Program-made: the position numbers and the translations under genes | Notes under the pieces: model-generated | The model's database searches: none | Seen by the model: the letters and a program-made list of their open reading frames with translations, nothing else | What the model was told of the DNA's origin: nothing | Shown: positions 1 through 10,110 of the stretch, in pieces | Position numbering within the stretch: position 1 is the stretch's first letter | Layout of the letters: each line of letters starts with the position of its first letter | NCBI GenBank assembly: GCA_021442155.1 | Contig: CM038228.1 | Coordinates: forward strand, 14,797,179 to 14,861,178 | Source: Cymbidium sinense | Lineage: Eukaryota; Streptophyta; Magnoliopsida; Asparagales; Orchidaceae | Length of the DNA stretch: 64,000 nucleotides | Direction: 5' to 3'

Positions 1-1755
1 GTTTTCATTGAATTGTTGAGGAGTTCAGTGTACCAATCATATAGCCTACTAAACTGCTGACAAAAAGATAGAAAAATAGTTCATCGCTACCACTAGCATT
101 GCAACAACTGGCCTTGAAGTGCACCATGTGCTGGCGTGGGTTCCCATCTAAAACTCTTGAAAGAAGGAGGCAGAAAACCCTTAGGATATTGGATATCATC
201 AAATTCCTTTAGGTAGTGTCTACCCTTTGGAACCGATGAACCACCTCGGGCTTGAACCATTGATTCTCTCACTTGTTGCTCAACCATGAGTTTAATATAT
301 TTTTCTTGTATAGAGGTACTGTCCACTACCTTCCTATACAAGCTAGTGCTGCCATACTCTACCAAAGGTGAACTCTTAGGTTGATCCAAGACATGCAGTA
401 ACTCAGACTGACTAGTCTCCGCAATAGTAGGATGTGTTGCTAGAGCTTAATTCTGAGGTGCCAGACTGCCGCTAGTAAATCATCAAGCCTATTTCCCATC
501 TTGTCAATTTATTCATCTTTTTATTTAAGTTGTTGAAGGAGGTGTTGGGTCAAATGGGCTGTATCATCCTGTTCGGTTGCAACACCTTCCAAACTATGCT
601 GATCTCAAAGGAGGGAACCCCTGGTGTCAACCATATGCACTTCTGCTAAGTTTTCCAATAAATCATCTTCATTGGGATCAAAACTAATATTTTCTTCCTC
701 TAGGTCAGACCAGTCATACCCTAAGATTTCCTTCTTCTCAATAAGATACTATGCTATAATATCGTCTAGGGAGCGGTCCTACTATGTAGGCACAAAAGCT
801 CGTGGCTGACCAGTGGTAAGATCATGCTCATGAATAGAGATACATTTGACCTCCCATTATACTAGAGAGCTAACCCTGTGAGGGCTATGCTCGCTAGAAG
901 AAATGTGCTCATGGCTGTCATCTGCTCTAGGTGGAGTGCTTCTCCTGGGAGGATCTATCATCATCAGTGCAATTGAACTGTCTCCTTTCACTCTGCTAAT
1001 GTTATGTATATGATCTGCTGAGGTGGTGGTGGTGATGGCACAACTACAATGCTACGAGGTCGCCACTCCTTCTTCACCACAACTGAAGTAAGAGGTCGAG
1101 CATGAGAGCTCTACCTCGCCTCAGTCAGTGGTGTAGATAAAATGGGATCTCTAGGCCATAGTCGGATCATCAATGGGGCCCTCTTTTCTCCTGATGCTGC
1201 CTTCATGACTTTTGATGGAACTGTGGAAGATAGAACTTGTACTGATGATGGTGGACGTAGAGTGGAGCAGTGTGATGGAGACACCACAGACTCTCTATGT
1301 TCAGGAGCTCCCCTCCTGTGATGGGTAGTGTCGGTCAATACAATAATATTAATATGATCGGCATGGGTAGCATGTCGATCAGGGAGATCCATGAGGGCGG
1401 AGGCAGTTAACTATCTAGCATACCTTCACCTCTCTATGCTAGAAACATGCACTGATACGAGGGCCTCCCTGGCCCTTTCCTGCCAGATATGCTCACCTAC
1501 GCTACAAGGAATGATTGATCATAGACCAAATTGGGCTTTGGACTTTGATTGTCTAAAAGCCCTGCCAACTTGGCGTAGAACTGTCCTAAGGCTAGCATAG
1601 GAACTCCTCCTATCTCTGATAGGTGCCTCATAGTGAACTGCAGGTGAAGGTGACACTATAAACCTCCTAACATCTTCCTCTCCCTCAGATCTGGAAAGAA
1701 GATGGAACTTGTTCTATGTGATTAGAGGAGAAACTATCTTGGGTGGCTCCTCTAC
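1..1755 (-). pseudogene. Decayed gag region of element 1 (partial)
   Basis: This is gag coding sequence broken by many stops and frame changes. The segment at 93-389 reads with the same spacing as element 2 at 63,043-63,294; both share KVVDS/VVDST, ARGGSSV, EEFD/KEFDD, IQYPK and VPPS/LPPS, the block just before the capsid-like core of Tat-type gag. The segment around 700-830 reads GQPRAFVP, DRSLDDII and EKKEILGY and matches element 2 at 63,570-63,690, but here stops interrupt it. A proline-rich stretch near 1,040-1,080 (EWRP, VPSPPPP) has its partner at 63,890-63,950. Short open frames inside (for example 1,111-1,392) are remnants, not separate genes. Translation into a working protein is not possible from this copy. 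The rest of gag and all of pol lie left of the window. Confidence 0.8.
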
Positions 1756-2268
1756 TCAAACCTGAGAAACTTCCTCCATCTCCTCGGCTATGCGCACATG
1801 ATACCGCTTGATCTTGCAACATCTATTGCAGTGCTGAGTTTTATTAGGAGGAGCAGTACGGGAACTAGACCCTATCTCAAAGGTAGGGGAGACTATCCCT
1901 AAAGCCAGGGCAGCCTTCCCCTTGGAAGAAGCCAGTGAGTGGGTATTAGCCTGTGCTGGGGTAGTGATGGGAAAAATTGACTGAATGAACAGTGGAGCTC
2001 CAACTTCTACGGGAACGTCCACTATCTTCTTCTTCAGTGAGAGAAATTTAGAATCTGATGGCATTTCAACATGGATGATTAGCTTCTGCCTAGTCACCAC
2101 ACTCCTACTAATAGTTGTGTGGGTTGCCCCCTCACAAGTGATCCTGGCCCGCTCAAATCCTCGGCCAAATAAAATCAGATGGGCAAAGTTAGTCTGTGAG
2201 AGGCTGGCCTGATCCAAGGCCAAATCCATCTCAAAGGGGAAAGTGAAGACATACTTCTGAGCATCCAT
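1756..2268 (-). pseudogene. ORF1-like / gag N-terminal open frame, 170 codons
   Basis: This is the first open frame downstream of the leader and the longest frame in the window. It starts MDAQKYVFTFPFEMDLALDQ and ends in TGA; in-frame sequence continues past the stop (VEEPPKIVSPLIT) to a second stop, so the original protein was longer. No domain is recognised. There is a small Cys/His cluster near residues 144-155 (HCNRCCKIKRYH). I see no signal peptide or membrane segment. Its place, between leader and gag, is where Ogre-type elements carry an extra ORF1 of unknown function; that is family knowledge and the assignment is inference. It could equally be the N-terminus of gag. The ATG is chosen because the frame upstream turns into low-complexity leader. 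Confidence 0.5.
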
Positions 2269-5200
2269 TAGTACTGAACTGAACTTAAGAAAAACTGACT
2301 GAAACTGAGTTAAAATTTTACAATTTTTGAAAATAAACTCAAATCAGATTTTCTATTTTAATTTACTTTTAGAATTTGAACCCACACTTAATAATTTGAA
2401 TATGTTAAGTGGGGTTCAACGATTTAGGAGAGATTTTGAGTTTAGAATTGGAGAAGAGATTTTTAAATTTAGAATCCATTTTCAACAAATTTGTGTATGT
2501 TGGAAATGGGTTCAAATATTTTGAAGAGATTTTTATGCTTCCATTGGTTCATATTTGAATTTAATTTTTATGTTTGGGAACCCTTTATTTAACAAATTTG
2601 AGTATATTAAAATAAAGGGTCAATTGATTTTATTTGGAACTTACTCACTTAGCAAATTTGGGTATGCTAAATGAGTTGTTTGAAATTAATTTTCTTCTTT
2701 TGCTTGTTTTCCCATGATGTGAATCATGTGTGAGTTTAGAAACAAAATATTTACTTAGGAAATTTATGTATGCTAAATAAAGTCCATATGTTTTTGAATC
2801 TTTATTTTGATTTTTTAAAATGAGGTCTTTACTTTGCAAATTTGGGTATGCTAAATAAAGACCAAATGTGTGTAATTTTTTTATTTTTATTTTTGAAAAA
2901 TAAAACCTTTACTTAGCAAATTTGGCTATGATAAGTAAAGAATCCAAATGTGTTTGATTTTATGATTTTGAAAAGTGGGTCTTTACTTAACAAATCTGAG
3001 TATGCTAAATAAAGAATCCAAATGTGTTTGATTTTTATGATTTTGAAAATAGGATGTTTACTTAACAAATTTGGGTATGCTAAAGAAAGAATCCAAATGT
3101 GTTTGATTTTTATAATTTTGAAAAGAGGATCTTTACTTAGCAAATTTAGGTATGCTATCCAACTTTGTTTGATTTTTGTGATTTTGAAAAGAGGATCTTT
3201 ACTTAGCAAATTTAGGTATGCTAAATAAAGGATCTAACTATTTAATTTTTATGATTTTGAAAAGAGGATCTTCACTTAGCAAATTTGGGTATGCTAAATC
3301 AAGAATCCAAAGGTGTTTAATTTTTATTGAAAAATGAAACCTTTACTCAACAAATTTGGGCATGCTAAATAAAGGATTCCAAATGTGTTTGATTTTTATG
3401 ATTTTGAAAAGAGGATCTTTACTTAGCAAATTTGGGTATGCTAAATAAAGGATCCAAATGTGTTTTGGGTTTTTGTGATTTTGAAAAGAAGATCTTTACT
3501 TAACAAATCTAGGTATGCTAAATAAATTCCAAATGTGTTTGATTTTTATGATTTTGAAAAGATGATCTTTACTTAACAAATTTGGGTATGCTAAATAATG
3601 AATCTAAATGTGTTTTTGGTTTTGAAAATGAGAACTTTACTTAGCAAATTTGTGTATGCTAAATAAAATTCAAAGGTGTTTGATTTTGATGTTTTGATTT
3701 TTGAAAATGAGAACTTTACTTAGCAAATTTGTGTATGCTAAATAAAATTCAAATGTGTTTTTGGTTTTGATCTTTTTGATTTTTGAAAATGAGAATTTTA
3801 CTTAGCAAATTTGTGTATGCTAAATAAAGTTTAAATGTGTTTGATTTTGATGTTTTGATTTTTTTGAAAAGAGGGAACTTTGCTTAGCAAATTTGGGTAT
3901 GCTAAATAAGAGATCCAAATTTATTTTGATAATTGAAACTCTCATTTAACAAATTTGGGTGTCACATGGGAGTCAATCATGTTTTATTTTTCAAAGATGA
4001 ATTTTGTTTTTGTGTGTGATTATTGCCTTTTGAAAAGAATGAAATTTTAACTTAACACATGTGGGATGTGTTGAGTGGAATTTCAAATGGTGTTGTTTTA
4101 TTTGAAAATAAAACCTCCATACAACATGTTTGGATATATTGAATGAAGAGGCTTATTTTCAAATTTGTACTTTTTAAAAAGAAAGAAATTTCAATTCTAA
4201 CATATGCGAGATATGTCAAAATGGAATTTGAATGTCATGATATGAATCTATTTGAAAATGAAATCTTCATTCAATAAACTTGGGTATATTGAATGAGGGT
4301 GTTCATTTTTAAATATGTGCTTTGAAAAGAAGATCTTGATTTTATTTGGAAATGAAATCTTCATTGAATAAATTTGGGTGTATTGAACGAGGGTATTCAT
4401 TTTCAAATATGTGCTTTTTGAAAAGATGATTTTTGGATTTTGTTTAGAAATGAAATTTTCATTCAATAAATTTGGGTATATTGAATGAAGATGTTCATTT
4501 GTGATTTTTGAAAGATGATTTTGATTTTATTTGGAAATGAATTCTTCATTCAATAAATTTGGGTATAATGAATGAGGATGTTCATATGTGCTTTTGAAAG
4601 ATGATTTTGGTTTTGTTTAGAAATGAAGTCTTCATTCAATAAATTTGGGTATATTGAATGAAGATGTTCATTTATGATGTTTGAAAGATGATTTTGATTT
4701 TATTTGGAAATAAAATCTTCATTCAATAAATTTGGGTATATTGAGTGAGGATGTTTATATGTGTTTTTTGAAAGATATTTTGGTTTGTTTAGAAATCAAA
4801 TCTTCATTCAATAAATTTGGGTATATTGAATGAAGATGTTCATATGTGCTTTTCCAAAAGATGATTTTTATTTTGTTTAGAAATGAAATCTTCATTCAAT
4901 AAATTTGGATATATTGAATGAGCATATTCATATGTGCTTTTTGAAAAGATGATTTTTTACTTTTGATTTTTGAAAAGATCCTACATGTAACAATCTTGAA
5001 GATTGTTAGATGAGGTTGAGTTATGAAAATTTTTGTGTAAGTATTGAACTTTTTGGAAAGTGTTTTTTTTATAAAAAAAAGTGAAATTTTTTATGAAGGA
5101 TTTATTTTTTCTTATTTGTAGAATGAACCTTACCATACCATAGAAATGGTATGGGAAGTTCAAGCAAAACTTTTAGTTAATTCTTTTGTTTAAATTTTAT

Positions 5201-5408
5201 TTTCATCTATTGGGGGACCCAATAGGGGTTTTAAGACCTACATGGAGTGAGGTCCTAAAACCTAAAGGATGTTGGCTAGCTTAGCTTAAGAATAAAATAA
5301 ACTAAGTGCCAACAAAAAAGAAGAATAGTGTCAAACTCATATAAGATACAAATCCACTATTGATACTTGAAGACAACGATCATTTACAAAAGAAGGAGAG
5401 AGGAACCT
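2269..5408 (-). other. Long 5' leader of element 1 (PBS to ORF1)
   Basis: About 3.1 kb lie between the primer-binding site and the first open frame. In sense order (minus strand) they hold about 250 bp of unique sequence next to the PBS, a few single foldbacks, then the tandem hairpin array, then the start of ORF1. Single foldbacks include 5,128-5,152 (arms ACCATACCAT and ATGGTATGG) and 4,987-5,008 (arms TAACAATCT and AGATTGTTA). Near 5,228-5,264 there is a pair GGTTTTAAGACCT and AGGTCCTAAAACC. No open frame of note is present. The transcript would include this whole leader. Confidence 0.7.
2379..4925 (-). repeat. Tandem hairpin array, about 30 units of 65-100 bp
   Basis: Each unit holds an inverted repeat of two 12-16 bp arms around a ten-base loop, usually AATTTGGGTA on the plus strand, followed by a spacer rich in TTTTGATTTT/TTTTGAAAA. 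Two main arm types occur. Type I (about 2,640-3,960) has CTTTACTTAGCA and TGCTAAATAAAG, for example at 3,417-3,450. Type II (about 4,260-4,925) has CTTCATTCAATA and TATTGAATGAAG, for example at 4,802-4,835, a perfect 12-bp stem. At the edges and at the switch the arms differ again but still pair: 2,473-2,512 (AATCCATTTTCAACA / TGTTGGAAATGGGTT) and 2,579-2,620 (AACCCTTTATTTAACA / TATTAAAATAAAGGGT). The array lies in the transcribed leader. A neutral tandem repeat is the alternative, but it does not easily explain paired arm changes. Confidence 0.9.
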
Positions 5409-5426
5409 TCCTGAGTGGAGTCACCA
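5409..5426 (-). other. Candidate primer-binding site of element 1
   Basis: Read on the minus strand the site is TGGTGACTCCACTCAGGA. It begins with TGG, the complement of a tRNA CCA end, seven bases after the LTR terminus CACCACA. From memory it resembles the TGGCGACTC-type sequence that follows the 5' LTR in many Tat-group elements. I cannot assign the tRNA without a search. Confidence 0.55.
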
Positions 5427-5692
5427 AAAAATCTGTGGTGTTTATTTCTCAAACTCTTAGGGAATTTGAAAAATAAATATTTTGTATATTTGGACACCAC
5501 GTAGATCCGTAGGTGTACTCATTAGGGTGACCGAGTGCGACATTGAGGAATGATGTACTATCTCGAGAGACAGAAGTCATCATCCTATAATAGACCTAAT
5601 CACCTAATGAGTACTCCTAATTCTTCGAATGTACAAGAGATGTTCCCCTACATTACATGGAAAAATAAAGTAAACTGGGTTCGTTAAGTTCC

Positions 5693-5746
5693 CTATGGAG
5701 GCAAGCCTCATAGTTAATTACATCTTAAGGAATGAGATCCCTTAAG
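5693..5746 (-). other. U5 hairpins 1 and 2 of LTR A
   Basis: Hairpin 1 (5,693-5,713) has arms CTATGGAGGC and GCCTCATAG around a two-base loop. Hairpin 2 (5,724-5,746) has arms CTTAAGG and CCTTAAG. The same two hairpins occur in LTR I (45,727-45,743; 45,756-45,778) and solo LTR C (26,407-26,430; 26,441-26,465) with different but still pairing arms; in solo LTR G hairpin 1 (38,905-38,926) is perfect, CTATGAAAGC with GCTTTCATAG. They lie 250-300 bp from the LTR 3' end, in the part expected to be at the 5' end of the RNA. Confidence 0.75.
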
Positions 5747-5887
5747 AATACTCTCAATTAACATAAATGATCATTGTCTCCAAAGATTTCAAAGATAGGA
5801 CTATCAATAAATTAGTTATTTTTGAAAAATCAAGTGGGATTGATCAAAAAGAGGGAGTTATTATTGAAACCAAAGGGAGATAAGTAA

Positions 5888-5925
5888 GGGATGCTCACGA
5901 TGCTAGGAAACCTAGCGAGCATCCC
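5888..5925 (-). other. U5 hairpin 3 of LTR A
   Basis: Arms GGGATGCTC...GCTAGG and CCTAGC...GAGCATCCC surround an AAA loop, with a five-base bulge. LTR I (45,923-45,960) has outer arms GAGATGCTC and GAGCATCTC, solo LTR C (26,605-26,642) has GGAGCAT and ATGCTCC, and solo LTR G (38,697-38,730) has GAAGCA and TGCTTC. Pairing is kept while bases change on both sides. Confidence 0.75.
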
Positions 5926-6923
5926 AAACTATCCTATGGTTGGGCTTTATATTTTTGAAATTTGAAGAGAGTTGATTATTTGAGTTGAATTTTTATTAGA
6001 AATCTAGGGCTTACAATTCCACAACACGAGATTATGGAAATGCTTAAGAAGTGAGGATTTATGCAAGTAGTCTAGAAAGGGAAACAAAGACCTCAGATCT
6101 TGAATCTAGGGAGCTTTGGCCAAGGAAAAAGTATGACCTAAATCTAAGGAGAAAATGGGTATGTGGTTTACCTCCACAAGAGAGGATAAACCACCTGACT
6201 GTTGGACTTACAACCACCTGGGGGTGGCAACTAACTCCTCCTACAATTTTAAATTCATGTAGGCAAGCCTTATACTTTGCAAGATAACTAGTGTGTTATT
6301 TATTTAGAAAGGAGACTAAGTCCTTAAACACACTCCCTAAGAGACTAGATCATGAAGGACATGAATAAATGACTTAATCTAATGCAAATTTTGTTAAATT
6401 TTATTTTCATTTTTGGAAATTTTTATTTGACACTAGCTATGGGATTTCATATGCCTAATGCATGAGAAATTATTTGTTGGCCAAAATCAACAAAAAGATG
6501 GTCTATTTTCACCATGGCTCTCAACGGTCAAGCCATTTTCTCTAGCAAAGGTGGAAGCCCTCCATTAGCAAGAGTGAAGCAAAATAATTTTATGCATGAT
6601 GGGAGACATACAACATCCAACTAAGGGGTTGCTAAATCTTTTATTATCTTGATTTATGTCTTAGGCTTTTTTAGGTGAGGTTATGAGTTGTTTAATTTAA
6701 TTTTGAGTTGATTAATTTGGTAGAAAATTTATTTTTTCCTAAGAGCCTAATCGCATCTAGGCCATTTGTCAAAATAATGATGAAACTAGGAAAATCATAC
6801 CATCTCTAATGCACAAGCTAAACAAACATCAAACAATTTTATAAAGTAATCACAAAAGAATAAGAGGTTTGGTCGAGTACCACCGTACAACCTGAAAAGA
6901 AATGTGGGTAGCCAAGCTCTACC

Positions 6924-6929
6924 CTTATA
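6924..6929 (-). promoter_or_regulatory. TATA box of LTR A
   Basis: The minus strand reads TGTATAAGGGTAGAGC. The same TATAAGG(G)YAGAGCT context is found in LTR I (46,977-46,982, minus), copy D (22,475-22,480, plus) and copy E (32,574-32,579, plus), each in the sense direction of its LTR. About 35-50 bases downstream is a second shared word, GGTAC/GGTGC followed by YCGRYC, which may mark the start of R. No other TATA-like site is shared by these copies as clearly. Confidence 0.65.
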
Positions 6930-6998
6930 CAACCCTGATTACACATGAACAATTATAATTTAAAAAGAATTCATATTATGGGGGTCTTAATTCTTCAT

Positions 6999-7068
6999 TT
7001 TTTTTTTCATTTTTTCATTTCTTTCTTTTCTTCACTTCTTTCTTTCTTTCTTTCTTTCTTCTCTCTTC
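6999..7068. repeat. TTTC/GAAA microsatellite in LTR A
   Basis: A plus-strand pyrimidine tract with about six TTTC units at 7,035-7,060 and looser T/C sequence before it. On the LTR sense strand it is a GAAA purine tract about 75-140 bp upstream of the TATA box. LTR I has a different pyrimidine tract (TTCTTCT type, 47,056-47,115) at the same place, so a tract is kept while its unit differs. Confidence 0.85.
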
Positions 7069-9836
7069 ATTTGGACTTGGAATGTAGTTTGCTCCAAGGT
7101 TTCACATGGTACATAAGACATGGTCCTATGACCAATGTTCACTTTAATTCCCCCATAACATTCATTCCAAATCTTAATTGTAAAAATTACATCAAAATGG
7201 GAAAGATAAATCTAACTAAAGCTGCAAAATAGAGATTAGCTAAACATACCACACAACCCAAGAAGTTATACGAATAATTTTTGACTTAGCACCCCACACT
7301 TGGGTAACCAAGTCCCTCTGTCCTAATTTAGATCATGCTTAGGGGTATAAGTAACCTGAACAACAAAAGCATTTATATTTTTATTACAACACCCCTTAAG
7401 CATAATCCTCTGCGAAAGACATGGTTAGACTAAGATCATTCTCTCATCTAGTCTATGCACATACACCCTAACATCTAGTATAAAAAACATTAAATCACAA
7501 AATAAAATTAGACATCAAACCATGCACCACCCTAACATAGAGCTAGAAATGGTGACTTAGCCTAATATGTGTGCCATTTAAGGCTCGTGTGGCATGTCTT
7601 AGCTAAGATTAAAGGTTGGAATTTTCTAAGTGTGAAGGATTCAACTTAGAATGAGGTTTCATTTAAGTGATTTAGTTGATTTGTTAATTTTATTTGATGA
7701 TTTGATTTGGTTTGAATGGACCTACACTTAGTTATTATATATTGTAAAGAGAAGAAAAAAAAGATAACTTCTCTTTCATCCCTACCTTAAGCAATTTCTA
7801 AGGTAGATTCATTAGTGATTTTTCTTTAGCGAATATTTTATTATGTGTTTTAATTAACCCCAAGTTTAGATTTGCTTTAAATAAACCTATTCAATAGGAA
7901 AGACATCTTAAGATAAATTAAGGTGAATTACTATCACATAACACACAACCATTTATTTCTTTCCACTATGTATATCATCCATATGAATTATCCTAAGCAT
8001 ATATATACATGCAATGCAAATCTTAGCACACCTTAATTGTGAATGCAAAGAGATGTTCTTTATGAAAATTTAGATATTTCATGAATGCATGTTTTTATTA
8101 AGTAGAAAAGAGGGACTCTTTTATTTATTAATCAAATGCACATCCATATATATAAAATAGATAGGTGAGTATGACACCATTATTTTCTACACCAGGGGTG
8201 TAAGGTACAAGACCTACTTGGGGCTACTTAAGCCTTGCAACTCTGGGATGTCCAGACTAATATACCACTTTTCTTAAATACATGTGCATGTACAAAAGAT
8301 GCAAATGGATGAAGAATCATGCAAATAATTTATGTTTGATTTTGGTTGTATAATTTACATGTGTAATGTGAGGATCCTTCTTAAGTCATAACATGGGAGT
8401 GTATAGGAATAGATTTAATCAAGTGTTATATATTTTTTTTCAAATGAACTATACACTTTGCAAATCCTATTTAAATCCATGTTAAAAGAAGAGAAAAAAA
8501 TCACATAATACCCATATGATGCTATAATCACATGCAAGCTTATAATTACTTATAAGTAGCATCACTTCATTTAAAATCTTTGATTTATAGATTTTAAAAA
8601 TAATTTCTGGTTTAATAGTGATAATAGCCACTCGTATTCTTAAATTTAGCCAACACATACAATTTGATATAAAGAGAACATTTTATTCAATTGATTTTTA
8701 AAAGTGATGAATGCATGACTTCATATAGAAAATAATATTTAACATGCTTGGAAAGAAATAAAGTGATGTAAGCATATGACTTCATTCACCCTAATTAATT
8801 CCTGAAGTAAGATAATTTAAAAGTGAATCAACATTCTTTAAAGAGATTTTTAATTTTAGATTTGGTTTAAAAATGATTTGCGAGAAAGAGTTTGCTGGTC
8901 CTAACCCATTTCCCCCATGTGTGAATCAATTTAGTTTAATTTTAGAACAATTAAGTTGGTTTTATGTTTTGTTTAGGTTAAGGTATAAATTAAGTCCATT
9001 AATTACCCAATACCTATACCACTTTAACATAATTAAATAAATAATTATGAGCCAACATATTATATGCAACCACATGGAATTTAAATCAGCAATGCACCTA
9101 AGAAATAAAGGGGCCTAATACAATTGGCTCACAATTATTGATTAATTAAGCTAAATTATTTCATTAAGTACTTTCATAACCTTCCCACACATATGAGTTG
9201 GATATGATTTTCTCAAACTTACCTTAGCTTAACACCTAAGGATCTACCCAGCAAGATATTGATTAACTCTAGATCTATTTTGAAAGTTTGATTAGACTAA
9301 TTAAGTAGATCATTAGTGGATTAATCCTTAATTATATTTGGATTAAGGAAGAAAGAGGATTTAGGAAATAACTTAGAGAAATTATCCCAAACCCATTTCA
9401 TAAACCTCATCGTTACTTAAATAATATTTAATTATCTCAATTAAGGGATTAAATCACTATTCGTATGCTTAAGTACTCTTAATTATATCAAGGGGGTGAT
9501 TAGGGGTTCATTAATTAAATTTCTTAGTTAACTCATTAATAAATTACAAGAAAATTAAGGGAGGCAAAAGTCATCCCACTAAACATGTTTCAGAAATTTG
9601 AAATTAATTAATTAAGTAATTAAGGTGATTAAATTTTTAATTAAACCCTAATTAAGGAAAATTCACTATTTAAAATCAATTAGAAATAATTTTATTAGAT
9701 TCCCCTCTAAAATATCTTTAAAATGTGCCCTCATTTATATTTTTGGATTTTTCTACATTTAATTATGATTTTCTAAAGTTTCTATGATTATTAAATAATT
9801 AAATAGCCTAATTAATTAACTAATCCCATAGGCCTG

Positions 9837-10110
9837 ATGTGGAAAGCTGATGCGACATGCTTTCCATATGGCGCATTGGGATTGGATATTTATGTTATCA
9901 CATCATGTGGCATGGGTAATGCGCTTTCCCGGGCGTCGATCAAGGATCGATGGCGGTAAATCTTGTTGTTCCAAAGGATTTAAATCAATGGATCTAATCG
10001 ATTTAATCAGGGTCGTCCATCCAAAAATAGAGGATGTATGACTCATGATTCATCCTTGCCTAAGCTGCGGGAGACGGAGGCAATCCATCCTCCACGGCTT
10101 GATCTGAGCT
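9837..10110 (-). promoter_or_regulatory. CpG-richer U3 block with foldback, LTR A
   Basis: A GC-richer island in the AT-rich LTR. It opens with a foldback, ATGTGGAAAGC and GCTTTCCATAT (9,837-9,869). Equivalent foldbacks stand at the same place in B (15,740-15,778, GCCATGTGG / CCACATGGC), C (28,646-28,678) and G (38,321-38,359, GCCACGTGGA / TCCACATGGC). After it come CpG-containing words (GTCGATC, GATCGATGG, GGTCGTCCATCC). Several copies contain a G-box-like core (CACGTG in G). A regulatory role is inference. Confidence 0.5.

Noticed and set aside
2379..4925. CRISPR array
   Set aside because: Palindromic repeats at near-regular spacing look similar, but the stems differ between units, the spacers are repetitive too, and the context is a plant retrotransposon leader.
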